Assembly (NCBI GenBank): GCA_963729075.1
Contig: CAVSMU010000005.1
Coordinates: forward strand, 1 to 64,000
DNA from: WHSW01 sp963729075
GTDB taxonomy: Bacteria; Actinomycetota; Thermoleophilia; Solirubrobacterales; 70-9
Direction: 5' to 3'
Length of the DNA stretch: 64,000 nucleotides
Made by a program: the position numbers and the translations under genes. The notes beneath the pieces were generated by a model. The model saw only the letters and a program-made list of their open reading frames with translations, did no database searches and was not told the DNA's origin. This document shows positions 41,817 to 50,753 of the stretch, in pieces (positions within the stretch are counted from its first letter, which is position 1; every line of letters starts with the position of its first letter).

Positions 41817-43220
41817 TCAGGCTCCGCGCCTGGGCCGGCGCGGCCGGCGCGCCGGCGGGCCCGTGATCTTCTCCGGTCCCTCGCGCTGGTCGATCGGCAC
41901 GTAGTCGCGGTCGCGCTCGCCGGTGTAGATCTGGCGCGGGCGCGCGATCTTCTGCTCCGGGTCCTCGTTCAGCTCCATCCACTGGGCGACCCACCCGGAT
42001 GTGCGCGGGATCGCGAAGATGACCGTGAACATGTCGGTCGGGATCCCGAGCGCCTCGTAGATCAGTCCCGAGTAGAAGTCGACGTTCGGATAGAGCTTGC
42101 GCGAGGTGAAGAACTCGTCGTCGAGCGCCTGCTTCTCGAGCTCGACGGCAATGTCGAGCAGCGGGTTGTCGCCGGTCGCCTCGAGCACCTCGTCGACATG
42201 CTTCTTGATGATCCGCGCCCGCGGGTCGTAGTTCTTGTACACCCGGTGGCCGAACCCCATCAGCTTCTCCTCGCGGTTCTTCACGCCCTCGAGGAAGTCG
42301 GGGATGTTCTCCGCCTTCTCGATCCGCCGCAGCATCCGCAGCACCGCCTCGTTGGCGCCGCCGTGCAGCGGCCCGTATAGCGCGGCGACCCCGGCGGCGA
42401 CGGCCGAGTACGGGTCGACCCTCGACGAGCCGACCGAGCGCACCGCGTTCGTGGAGCAATTCTGCTCGTGGTCGGCGTGGAGGATGAAGAGGACGTCGAG
42501 GGCCTTCGACAGCCGCGGGTCGGGCTCGTACCTGACCTCAGTCATCGTGTAGAGCATCGCGAGCAAGTTCTCGGAGTAGCTCAGGTCGTTGTCGGGATAG
42601 ATGTAGGGCAGCCCGAGGTTGTGGCGGTAGGCGAACGCCGCGAGCGTCGGCATCTTCGCGATCAGCCTGATCGCCGCCATGTAGCGCTCCTCGGGATCGT
42701 CAATCTGGTTCGCGTCCGGGTAGAAGGTCGAGAGCGCGCCGACCGAGGCGAGCAGCATCCCCATCGGATGGGCGTCGTAACGGAAGCCCTCGACGAACTT
42801 CTTGATGTTCTCGTGGACGAAGGTGTGGTGGACGATGTCGTACTTCCAGCGCTCGAGCTGGGCCGCGGTGGGCAGCTCGCCGAAGACCAGCAGGTAGGCG
42901 ACCTCGACATAGCTCGACTGCTCGCAGAGCTGCTCGATCGGGTACCCGCGGTGCTGGAGGATGCCCGCATCGCCATCGATGTAGGTGATCGCCGAGCGAC
43001 AGGACGCGGTGTTCGTGAACGCCGGGTCGTAGGACATGAGGCCGAAGTCGTCCTCGTCGACCTTGATCTGGCGCAGGTCCAGCCCGCGGATGGTCCCGTC
43101 GGTGATCTCGAGCTCGTACTCCCGGCCGGTCCGATTGTCGGTGACCGTGAGCGTGTCCTGGGTCTGCTCGGCGGTGGCCACGCCGGCGCCGTCACCTGAA
43201 GTCTGCTGCTCGCTAGCCAT
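41817..43220 (-). CDS. gltA: Citrate synthase
   Basis: First TCA-cycle enzyme, condensing acetyl-CoA and oxaloacetate; 467 residues, the hexameric type II length. Catalytic regions are clear: LFILHADHEQNCSTNAVRSV, AALYGPLHGGANEAVLRML and GFGHRVYKNYDPRARI. The N-terminal beta domain (VTDNRTGREYELEITDGTIR) is present, preceded by a short acidic/Gln-rich tail. The ATG with AGGAGAGG upstream fits; the frame stays open further upstream without homology. It is transcribed with the two small hypothetical genes downstream. Confidence 0.93.
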   Translation of the reverse strand: MASEQQTSGDGAGVATAEQTQDTLTVTDNRTGREYELEITDGTIRGLDLRQIKVDEDDFGLMSYDPAFTNTASCRSAITYIDGDAGILQHRGYPIEQLCEQSSYVEVAYLLVFGELPTAAQLERWKYDIVHHTFVHENIKKFVEGFRYDAHPMGMLLASVGALSTFYPDANQIDDPEERYMAAIRLIAKMPTLAAFAYRHNLGLPYIYPDNDLSYSENLLAMLYTMTEVRYEPDPRLSKALDVLFILHADHEQNCSTNAVRSVGSSRVDPYSAVAAGVAALYGPLHGGANEAVLRMLRRIEKAENIPDFLEGVKNREEKLMGFGHRVYKNYDPRARIIKKHVDEVLEATGDNPLLDIAVELEKQALDDEFFTSRKLYPNVDFYSGLIYEALGIPTDMFTVIFAIPRTSGWVAQWMELNEDPEQKIARPRQIYTGERDRDYVPIDQREGPEKITGPPARRPRRPRRGA

Positions 43221-43353
43221 CACCTCTCCTCGTTCTGTCTCATGCGTCGTTCTCCACATTCTCGCAGCAAAACCCGCGCGCCCCCACCGGGCGCGGCCCG
43301 CGCCCGCCGAACCCCGGGGGGCGAACCCGGTTCGCTGAAGCCTTTGGTACCCC

Positions 43354-44298
43354 ATGGGGGACCAGAAGCTTCAACGAGCGCAGAGGGCCTGGAAGCTGGT
43401 CGACGCGCAGCATGGCGTCGTGGCGCGGCGACAGCTGTTGGCCTTGGGGTTCAGCCCGACTTCGATCAAGCACCGGGTCGCGACGGGGCGACTGCATCCG
43501 GTCCGACCAGGCGTCTATGCCGCCGGGCGTCCCGACCTGACCGACCGCGGCACGTGGATGGCGGCGATTTTGAGCTGCGGGCCGCACGCCGTCCTCAGCC
43601 ACCACAGCGCGGCCGCGCTGTGGGGAATCGGGCCTTCCCGACGTAGGATCGAGGTCTCGGTGCCCCTGCGAACCGCCCGCGCGCGCCCCGGCATCGTCGT
43701 CCACCGGCGGGCGAACCTCCGCGCGGCGGACGTCGCGGCCCGAGACGGCATCCCGGTCACGACGCCGGTCTGCACGCTCGTCGACATCGCCCTCGGGCTC
43801 GGCCGCGAGGAGCTCGAGGCCGCAGTCAACGCCGCGGACAGGCGCGAGCTGGTCGACCCCGAGCGCCTGCGACGGGCGCTCGACGAGCTGCCGCGGCGGC
43901 CCGGCGTCGTGAACCTACGCGCGGCACTGGAGCGGCGCACGTTCGTGCTCACGGACTCGGCGCTCGAGCGCCGCTTCGTCCCTCTGGCCCGCGAGGCGGG
44001 GCTCGGGCGTCCGCTGACCGGTGTACGGCTGAACGGCTTCAAGGTCGACTTCTACTGGCCCGACCTGGGCCTCGTGGTCGAGACGGACGGGCTGCGCTAC
44101 CACCGCACGCCCGCTCAGCAGGCGATCGACCGGCTCCGCGACCAGGCGCACACGGCTGCCGGGCTCACGCCCCTGCGGTTCACGCACGCCCAGGTCCACC
44201 ACGACCCCGGGCACGTCCGGCGGACGCTTGCCGCGACCGCGCAGCGCCTCCGCGCTAGCGAACGATCGGCGCTTCCTCGAAGTGCGTCAGGCGCTTGA
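43354..44298 (+). CDS. AbiEi-like winged-helix plus DUF559 (Vsr-like) fusion protein, second copy
   Basis: A 314-residue paralogue of the protein encoded near 22 kb. N-terminal HTH: KLVDAQHGVVARRQLLALGF and LSHHSAAALWGIGPSRRRIE; middle: GIPVTTPVCTLVDIALGL; C-terminal nuclease-like domain: LNGFKVDFYWPDLGLVVETD. The last 44 bases overlap the convergent PfkB gene. No toxin partner is adjacent. It diverges from gltA across 133 bases. Confidence 0.75.
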   Translation: MGDQKLQRAQRAWKLVDAQHGVVARRQLLALGFSPTSIKHRVATGRLHPVRPGVYAAGRPDLTDRGTWMAAILSCGPHAVLSHHSAAALWGIGPSRRRIEVSVPLRTARARPGIVVHRRANLRAADVAARDGIPVTTPVCTLVDIALGLGREELEAAVNAADRRELVDPERLRRALDELPRRPGVVNLRAALERRTFVLTDSALERRFVPLAREAGLGRPLTGVRLNGFKVDFYWPDLGLVVETDGLRYHRTPAQQAIDRLRDQAHTAAGLTPLRFTHAQVHHDPGHVRRTLAATAQRLRASERSALPRSASGA

Positions 44299-45185
44299 AC
44301 TCCGAGAGGCGCTCGGCGATCTCGCCCTCGGTCAATGACGCGACCCGCTCGGTGCCGAAGTCCTCGACGTTGAACGAGGCCATCACCGACCCGTAGGCCA
44401 TCGCCTGGCGCAGCGCGCGCTCGCCGTGCTCGCCCGCGATCCGCACCGCGTCGAGATAGCCCAAAAAACCGCCGGCGAAGCTGTCGCCGGCGCCCGTGGG
44501 GTCGCGGACGTCCTCGATCAACAGTCCGGGTATCGCGAACATGCCCTCCCCGGTGAACAGCGCCGCCCCGTACTCGCCGCGCTTGGCGACGATCACCTCG
44601 GGGCCGAGCTCCATGGTTGCCCGGGCGGCGTGGACGAGGTTCGGCTGCTCGGTGAGCATTCGCAGCTCGGCGTCGTTGAGCAGCAGGCACTCGACCTCGC
44701 CGATCGCCGCCACCAGCGAGTCGCGCGCAGTGTCGATCCAGAGGTTCATCGAGTCGAGCGCGGCGAAGCTCGCCGCCGACTGCCGCCTCACATCGCGCTG
44801 CAGCTCCGGCTGGATGTTGCCGAGGAAGAGCATCTGCGACTCCGCAGGACTCCGGCGAGAGCTTGGGTTGGAAGTCGGCGAAGACGTTGAGCTGCGTGTC
44901 GTCGGTGTGGGCGACGTTCATGTCGTGGTCGTAGTGCCCGCGCCAGAAGAAGGTCTTGCCGCCCGCGACGTGCTCGATGTCATCGGTGGCGATTCCCCGC
45001 TCCGAGAGCACCGCCAGGTGCTCCTCGCCGAAGTCGTCGCCGACCGGTCCGACCACGCACACGTCCGTGAAGAAGCTCGCTGCGAGCGCGAAGTGCACCG
45101 CGGAGCCGCCGAGCATCCGCTCGCGCTCCCCGAACGGGGTGCGCACGCTGTCGAAGGCGATGGATCCGACGACGGTCAGGGCCAC
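44255..45185 (-). CDS. PfkB-family carbohydrate/nucleoside kinase, frameshifted
   Basis: Ribokinase-fold sugar kinase of about 309 residues. The N-terminal glycine signature region is MLGGSAVHFALAASFFTDVC and the C-terminal catalytic signature is DVRDPTGAGDSFAGGFLGYL, with the base Asp in GAGD. One base shift near 44846 splits the frame. The substrate (ribose, adenosine or another sugar) is not decidable. GTG start; CAGGAT ends 9 bases upstream, and the divergent oxidoreductase starts 30 bases away, with a leaderless-type hexamer of its own. Confidence 0.8.
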
Positions 45186-45215
45186 GGCTGCGGCATCCTG
45201 ACAGACTCACGCCCC

Positions 45216-46163
45216 GTGAGAGCGATACGGATCGAGGAGTTCGGGGGCCCCGAGGTCATGGAGCTCGTCGATGTCCCCGACCCCGAGCCCGGCGAGGGCG
45301 AGGTCGTGGTCGAGGTCGCACGGGCGGGCGTCAACTTCGCCGACACGCACGCCACCCGCAACGACTACCTGGCCGAGCAGACCCTGCCGATGATCCCGGG
45401 CGGCGAGATCTCAGGCCGGACGCCCGACGGACGCCGCGTGGCCGCCATCCTCGCCGGTGGAGGCTACGCGTCGAAGGTGGCGGTGCCCGAGAGCTGGCTG
45501 GTTCCCCTCGCCGACGAGGTCTCCGACGACCAGGCCGCGTCGCTGCTGCTCCAGGGGCTGACCGCCCATGCCCTGATCCATCGCTGCGCGCGCCTGCAGC
45601 CGGGCGAGACGGTGGTCGTCCAGGCCGCGGCGGGCGGCACCGGCACGCTCGCGGTGCAGCTCGCCAAGCGGGCCGGCGGGCGCGTGATCGCGCTCGCCTC
45701 GAGCCCCGAGAAGCGCGAGCTCACGGAACGGCTCGGCGCCGACGCCAGCGTCGACTCGCGCGCCCCCGAGCTGCGGGACGCGATCCTGGAGGCCAACGAG
45801 GGCAAGCCGGTCGACGCCGTCCTCGAGATGACCGGCGGCGAGACGTTCGAGGCCTGCCTGCGAACCCTGGCACCGTTCGGGCGCCACGTCGTATTCGGGA
45901 TCGCTTCACGCGATCGCAACCAGGTCGACACCGGCCACCTGCTGCGGCACTCGCGCAGCGTGATCGGGTTTTGGCTCATGCACCTGATCCCACACCGTGA
46001 CGAGGTCGCGGCGATGATCGCCGACCTGCTCGGCGCGGTCGCCGCTGGCGAGCTCGAGGTGATCGTCGGCGATGTCTACCCGCTCTCGGAGGCGCGCCGC
46101 GCGCACGAGGACATCGCGGCGCGGCGGACCTCGGGGAAGCTGCTACTCGACCCGAGCCTGTGA
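45216..46163 (+). CDS. Zinc-binding-dehydrogenase-family quinone oxidoreductase
   Basis: A 315-residue medium-chain dehydrogenase without structural zinc cysteines, i.e. quinone oxidoreductase type. Marks: the N-terminal VEVARAGVNFADTHATRNDY, the NADPH loop VVVQAAAGGTGTLAVQLAKR and the C-terminal GDVYPLSEARRAHEDIAARR. It reduces quinones or enones with NADPH. GTG start with CAGACT ending 7 bases upstream, probably leaderless. It overlaps the helicase start (GTGA). Confidence 0.85.
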   Translation: MRAIRIEEFGGPEVMELVDVPDPEPGEGEVVVEVARAGVNFADTHATRNDYLAEQTLPMIPGGEISGRTPDGRRVAAILAGGGYASKVAVPESWLVPLADEVSDDQAASLLLQGLTAHALIHRCARLQPGETVVVQAAAGGTGTLAVQLAKRAGGRVIALASSPEKRELTERLGADASVDSRAPELRDAILEANEGKPVDAVLEMTGGETFEACLRTLAPFGRHVVFGIASRDRNQVDTGHLLRHSRSVIGFWLMHLIPHRDEVAAMIADLLGAVAAGELEVIVGDVYPLSEARRAHEDIAARRTSGKLLLDPSL

Positions 46164-47617
46164 GCCCGTTCAAGGACCTCGGACTCGCGCCCGAGCTGCT
46201 GCTCGCGCTCGACGAGCTCGGCTACATCGAGCCGACGCCGATCCAGGAGCAGGCGATCCCGGAGCTGCTCGGCGGCCATGACGTCATCGGCCAAGCCCAG
46301 ACCGGGACCGGCAAGACCGCCGCGTTCGGGCTGCCGCTGCTCCAGTACCTCGACCCGGACTCCCAGGAGACCCAGGCGATCGTGCTCACGCCGACGCGCG
46401 AGCTCTGCATCCAGGTGACCCAGGCGCTTCGCGCCTACGCCGAGCACCTCGACATCGAGGTCGTCGCCGTCTTCGGCGGAGCGCCGATCTCGACCCAGCA
46501 GTCGCGGTTGCGGCGCGGCGCCCACGTCGTCGTCGCCACGGTCGGCCGGATGATGGACCTGCTCAACCGCCGCTCGCTGGTACTCACCTCGGCCCGCTAC
46601 GTCGTCCTCGACGAGGCCGACGAGATGCTCGACCTCGGGTTCATCGAGGATGTGGAGCGGATCCTGCGGATGTGCCCCTCCGGGCGCCAGACGGCGTTGT
46701 TCTCGGCGACGATCCCGGCGCCGGTCGCCAGGCTCGCCGAGCAGTACATGTACGACCCGGTGACGATCAGGGTCACGCCGCAACAGCTGACGGTCGACGC
46801 GATCGAGCAGGCCTACGTCGAGGTCGACGCCCGGCGCAAGACTGAGCGCCTGGTCGAGGTGCTGCGAGCCGAGGAGCCCGAGCAGGCGATCATCTTCTGC
46901 CGCACCAAGATCGGCGCCGCGCGGCTCGACCGCGAGCTCGCCGCCCGCGGGCTGCGGGTCAAGGCGCTGCACGGCGACATGACCCAGGGCCAGCGCGACG
47001 GGGTGATGATCCAGTTCAAGGACCACCGGCTGCCGCTGCTCGTCGCCACCGACGTTGCCGCGCGCGGGCTCGACATCGAGCACGTCACTCACGTGATCAA
47101 CTACGACCTCCCGAACAGCCCCGGAATCTACGTGCACCGGATCGGCCGCACCGGCCGGGTCGGGCGCACCGGCCGGGCGATCACTTTCGTGACCCCGAAG
47201 CAGCGCGACGAGATCCCGCGGATCGAGCGCGAGGCGAAGACCACGATCGGCGAGTGGGAGCCGCCCGAGGAGCGGATCGAGCACGCTCCGCGCCCGCGCC
47301 GGCGCGACCATCGCCGGGAGCGCGAGCGGTTGCCGGCCGAGGAGGAGCTCGCCGGCGCCGACGGGGCGGGTGACGGGAACGGGCTCGTGAAGCTGTTCGT
47401 CAACCGCGGCAGCCGCAGCGGAATCGGCGAGCAGGAGCTGCGCTGGGCGCTCACCGAGGGCGCGGTGATCCCCGAGGGCGCGATCGGCAACATCCGCGTG
47501 CTCGAGCGGTTCTCGTTCGTCGAGCTGCCCGGCGAGCAGGCGAAGCTGGCGCTCGAGCGCCTCGACGGGACCAAGCTCGAGGGCAAGCAGATCAGGGTCG
47601 AGTACGCGAAGGACTGA
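46160..47617 (+). CDS. DEAD-box RNA helicase
   Basis: A 485-residue ATP-dependent RNA helicase. Q motif (EPTPIQEQAIPELL), motif I AQTGTGKTAAFGLP, Ia LTPTRELCIQ, II VVLDEADEMLDLGF, III FSATIP, V TDVAARGLDIEHVTHV and VI VHRIGRTGRVGRTGRA are complete. A charged linker (RPRRRDHRRERERLPAEEEL) joins a C-terminal RNA-binding domain (GLVKLFVNRGSRSGIGEQEL) of the DbpA/CsdA type, suggesting ribosome assembly or cold-shock RNA remodelling. The start overlaps the oxidoreductase stop. Confidence 0.92.
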   Translation: MSPFKDLGLAPELLLALDELGYIEPTPIQEQAIPELLGGHDVIGQAQTGTGKTAAFGLPLLQYLDPDSQETQAIVLTPTRELCIQVTQALRAYAEHLDIEVVAVFGGAPISTQQSRLRRGAHVVVATVGRMMDLLNRRSLVLTSARYVVLDEADEMLDLGFIEDVERILRMCPSGRQTALFSATIPAPVARLAEQYMYDPVTIRVTPQQLTVDAIEQAYVEVDARRKTERLVEVLRAEEPEQAIIFCRTKIGAARLDRELAARGLRVKALHGDMTQGQRDGVMIQFKDHRLPLLVATDVAARGLDIEHVTHVINYDLPNSPGIYVHRIGRTGRVGRTGRAITFVTPKQRDEIPRIEREAKTTIGEWEPPEERIEHAPRPRRRDHRRERERLPAEEELAGADGAGDGNGLVKLFVNRGSRSGIGEQELRWALTEGAVIPEGAIGNIRVLERFSFVELPGEQAKLALERLDGTKLEGKQIRVEYAKD

Positions 47618-47632
47618 GACCCCACCGCCGAG

Positions 47633-49171
47633 ATGCTCCGCTACCGCGTCCGCTCTCGGCGGGTCTGGGGTTGGACAATCGTCGCGCCGACCGCACTCGC
47701 GGCGGTCCTGGCGGTCGGCTATCTGATCTGGTCGCCGCCGAGCCAGGACCTGTCCGCGGCCATCTTCCGAGCCGACCTGTTCGCGGACCACGGGTTCGTG
47801 CTCTGGAACAACGACTGGTACTCGGGGCACCACGTGCTCTCCTACAGCGTGCTCTATCCGCCGCTCGCCGCGCTGCTCGGCGTGCGGGTCGTGGGCGCGC
47901 TCGGAGTCGTCGCCGCGGCGGCTGTCTTCGCCGCGCTGGCGCGCGACCGCTTCGGAGACCGGGCGCTGGTCCCGGCCCTGTGGTTCGCCGCCGGCGCGGC
48001 GAGCTGGCTGCTCACCGGCCGGATGGCGTTTCTGCTCGCCCTTCCCTTCGGCCTCGGAGCGCTGCTCGCCGCCGACCGCGGCCGCGCGGCGCTCGGGGCG
48101 TTGCTCGCCGCGCTCGGGAGCCTCGCGAGCCCTGTCGCGGGCCTGTTCGTCGGCCTGGCCGGGGTGGCGATCGGGCTCGCCGGCGAGCGCGCCCGCGGCG
48201 CGTGGCTCGCGCTCGGCGCGGTGGTGCCGATCGTGGTCCTCAACCTCGCCTTCCCGGTCGGCGGCGAGGAGCCGTTCGTCTTCGATGCCTTCATCGCGGT
48301 GCCCGTGCTCGCCGTGGCGGTGCTCTGGCTGGTTCCGGTCGAGTACCGGGCGCTGCGGATCGGCGTGCTGCTCTACGCGGCCCTGGCGCTGGCCGTGTTC
48401 GTGATCCCGAACGCACTCGGGGGGAACGTCACCCGGCTCGGCGCGCTGCTCGCCGGACCGGTGCTGGCACTCGTGCTCTGGCCCCGGGGCCGGCTGGTCG
48501 TTGTCGCAGTGTCGATCCCGCTGCTGTACTGGCAGCTGATCGCCCCCGTCCGAGACGTGCGCGAGGGAGTCGGCGACCCGGCCTCCGAGCGCGCCTACTT
48601 CGAGCCGCTCCTGGCCGAGCTCGATTCGGCGCCCGACGTCGGCCGCGTTCACGTGACGCCGACCCAGAACCGCTGGGAGGCCGCCTACGTCGCCCCGGAC
48701 TTCCCGCTCGCCCGCGGGTGGCTGCGCCAGCTCGAATCCGACGACTTCGACCTCTTCACCGACGGAAGCCTCACGCCCGAGAGCTACCGCGACTGGCTCG
48801 CGGAGCACGAGGTCGGCTACGTCGCGGTGCCGAACGTCGATCTCGACTACCTCGCCGAGGACGAGGTCGCGCTCATCGATACCGGGCTGGAATACCTCGA
48901 CCTCGTGTGGCGCAACGACGACTGGCGCCTCTACCGGGTCGACGGGGCGGCCCCCGTCGGCGCCGCGGCGGTCGGCCCGGACTGGTTCGAGGTCGACGCC
49001 CGCCAGCCCGGCGAGCACCCGGTCGGGATCGAGTTCACACGCTGGTGGCGGGTGGTCGAGGGCGACGCGTGCGTCGAGGAGGGCGAGGACGGGGAGACCG
49101 TGGTCGAGGCGAGGGCGCCGGGGCGGATCCGGGTCGAGGCGCGGCTTAGCGGTGGGTCGTGCTCGGAATAG
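47633..49171 (+). CDS. Polytopic membrane protein with C-terminal soluble domain, unknown function
   Basis: A 512-residue protein. Residues 1-310 hold about ten hydrophobic helices (TIVAPTALAAVLAVGYLIWS; LLYAALALAVFVIPNALGGN). The first extracytoplasmic loop (WNNDWYSGHHVLSYSVLYPP) resembles the loop of GT-C-type glycosyltransferases and related membrane enzymes. The last 200 residues are soluble and acidic (ESDDFDLFTDGSLTPESYRD) and contain GRVHVTPTQNRWEAAY. Function unknown. It overlaps the EamA gene by 13 bases and follows the helicase by 15, so all four genes from 45 kb may be one transcript. Confidence 0.65.
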   Translation: MLRYRVRSRRVWGWTIVAPTALAAVLAVGYLIWSPPSQDLSAAIFRADLFADHGFVLWNNDWYSGHHVLSYSVLYPPLAALLGVRVVGALGVVAAAAVFAALARDRFGDRALVPALWFAAGAASWLLTGRMAFLLALPFGLGALLAADRGRAALGALLAALGSLASPVAGLFVGLAGVAIGLAGERARGAWLALGAVVPIVVLNLAFPVGGEEPFVFDAFIAVPVLAVAVLWLVPVEYRALRIGVLLYAALALAVFVIPNALGGNVTRLGALLAGPVLALVLWPRGRLVVVAVSIPLLYWQLIAPVRDVREGVGDPASERAYFEPLLAELDSAPDVGRVHVTPTQNRWEAAYVAPDFPLARGWLRQLESDDFDLFTDGSLTPESYRDWLAEHEVGYVAVPNVDLDYLAEDEVALIDTGLEYLDLVWRNDDWRLYRVDGAAPVGAAAVGPDWFEVDARQPGEHPVGIEFTRWWRVVEGDACVEEGEDGETVVEARAPGRIRVEARLSGGSCSE

Positions 49172-49998
49172 TCCTTGGCCTCGGTTCGAGCGTCGCCTGG
49201 GGCGTCTCCGATTTCCTCGGCGGCCTCCAGAGCCGCCGGATCTCGGCGCTCACCGTGCTGCTGGTCACGCAGCCGGTGGGCCTCGCGCTCGCGCTCGCCT
49301 TCGCCCTGATCGCCGGCGGTGATCCGCTGAGCCGCGAGGATGCGATCCTCGCCGTGACCGGCGGCGCGATCGTCGTGGGCGCGCTCGGCGCCTTCTACCG
49401 GGCGATGGCGCTCGGCTCGATCAGCGTCGTTGCCACGATCGGGGCCCTCGGCGTGCTCGTCCCGATCGCGGGCGGGCTGGCCCAGGGCGAGGACCCCGGG
49501 CTGGTGTCGACCCTCGGGGTCCTCCTGGCGGTCCCGGGCGTGGTGCTGGCGGCGCGCGAGCCGGATCCCGAATGGCGGGCCGCGGGGCGGGCGTCGATCG
49601 GGCTGGCGGCGCTCGCGGCGATCGGCTTCGGCACCTTCTTCCTGCTCCTCGACCTGTCGGCGAACCAGGAGCCGGCGTGGACCGTGGTCGCCGCGCGCAG
49701 CGGCGGGGTCGTCGCCCTGTTGATCGCCGCCGCCGTGGTGCGGCCGTCGATGCGGATCCCCGCCTCGATGGCGCCGGCCCTCATCGCGATCGGCACCTGC
49801 GACGTGCTTGCAAACAGCCTATTCGCGGCGGCCACGAATCACGGGCTGCTCACCCTGATCGCGGTCTCCGGCTCGATCTACGGCGCGGTCACGGTGCTCC
49901 TGGCCCGCTTCGTGCTCGGCGAGCGGCTCGCCGCGTCCCAGCGCGCCGGCGTCGCGCTCGCCTTCCTGGGCGTCGCAGTGATCGCGGCCGGGAGCTAG
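49159..49998 (+). CDS. EamA/DMT-superfamily transporter
   Basis: A 279-residue membrane protein with ten helices in two EamA repeats (first: SSVAWGVSDFLGGLQSRRIS to ALGSISVVATIGALGVLVPI; second from ASIGLAALAAIGFGTFFLLL to GVALAFLGVAVIAAG). It belongs to the drug/metabolite transporter superfamily; the solute is unknown. GTG start inside the end of the preceding gene. Confidence 0.85.
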   Translation: MLGIVLGLGSSVAWGVSDFLGGLQSRRISALTVLLVTQPVGLALALAFALIAGGDPLSREDAILAVTGGAIVVGALGAFYRAMALGSISVVATIGALGVLVPIAGGLAQGEDPGLVSTLGVLLAVPGVVLAAREPDPEWRAAGRASIGLAALAAIGFGTFFLLLDLSANQEPAWTVVAARSGGVVALLIAAAVVRPSMRIPASMAPALIAIGTCDVLANSLFAAATNHGLLTLIAVSGSIYGAVTVLLARFVLGERLAASQRAGVALAFLGVAVIAAGS

Positions 49999-50043
49999 CG
50001 CGCCGGGTCGGATCGCCCCTGGCTCGCGCTCCCCACCCCCGCC

Positions 50044-50087
50044 GAACGTCCCGGAAGGTCGGCCATAGCGTGCACTCCGGGACGTTC
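50044..50087. repeat. Perfect 12-bp inverted repeat between convergent genes
   Basis: GAACGTCCCGGA (50044-50055) pairs exactly with TCCGGGACGTTC (50076-50087), with a 20-base loop. It sits between the EamA and HAD genes, both of which end here, so a bidirectional terminator is the simplest reading; a palindromic dispersed element is an alternative. Confidence 0.55.
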
Positions 50088-50126
50088 GCGGAAGGGTGTG
50101 GGCGTTCTCGCCCGCGTCCGAGGCGC

Positions 50127-50753
50127 TCAGGCCGGCCGAGCGAGCGCCACCCCGAGCAGCTCCTCGAGCCGGGCGATCGTCTGTGCCGAGCCGCGGTGCA
50201 GGATCGCGGTCATCCCGACCTCCTCGGCACCGGCGCAGTTCTCGCGCAGGTCGTCGACGAACACCGCCGCCGCCGGCTCGACCCCAAGTCGCTCGCAGGC
50301 GAGCAGGTAGATCTCGGGCTGCGGCTTGTGCAGGCCGACCTCGCCCGAGATCACGGTCGCGTCGAACATGTCCGTCGAGTCGAGGCGGTCGTAGATCCCC
50401 AGCCCCCAGGAGTTCGAGATCAGGCCGGTCGCCACGCCGCCCGCCCGCGCGGCGCGGACCGCCCCGAGCATCGCCTCGTCGGGCCGCAGGCCGGAGAACA
50501 GCCTGCCGATCAGACCGTCGTGCTCGGCGACGCCGAGCAGGGCGGCGAATTGCGACTCGAATTCCTCGTCGGCGAGGCGGCCGGTTTCGAGCCCGCGCAG
50601 CAGCGCGAGCGCCTCGGGGTCCTCGCGAAACAGCTCGCGCACGGACTCCGGCGCCAGCCCCTCGGCCTCGCAGAAGGCCGCGAACGCGGTCCAGATGTTC
50701 GTCGTCAACACCCCTCCGAAGTCGACGACCAGGGCCATATGCTTCCGCGCCAT
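50127..50753 (-). CDS. HAD-family hydrolase of the ACAD10/epoxide-hydrolase N-domain type
   Basis: A 208-residue HAD-IA protein. Motif I is ALVVDFGGVLTT: the nucleophile Asp is present, but the second catalytic Asp is replaced by Gly, as in the HAD parts of ACAD10. Motif II is TGLISNSWGLGI, the lysine is in SGEVGLHKPQPEIY and motif IV is AAVFVDDLREN. Start ATG 50753 is chosen because TAGCCT at 50767-50762 is 8 bases away, matching the symmetric arrangement of the opposite gene; ATG 50738 is the alternative. Its neighbours, a kinase-like gene and an acyl-CoA dehydrogenase, are the other parts of ACAD10. Confidence 0.82.
   Translation of the reverse strand: MARKHMALVVDFGGVLTTNIWTAFAAFCEAEGLAPESVRELFREDPEALALLRGLETGRLADEEFESQFAALLGVAEHDGLIGRLFSGLRPDEAMLGAVRAARAGGVATGLISNSWGLGIYDRLDSTDMFDATVISGEVGLHKPQPEIYLLACERLGVEPAAAVFVDDLRENCAGAEEVGMTAILHRGSAQTIARLEELLGVALARPA

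Noticed and set aside
46076..49018. 980-codon open frame on the - strand across the helicase and membrane-protein genes
   Set aside because: Antisense to the complete DEAD-box motifs; composition is that of a reverse-frame shadow.
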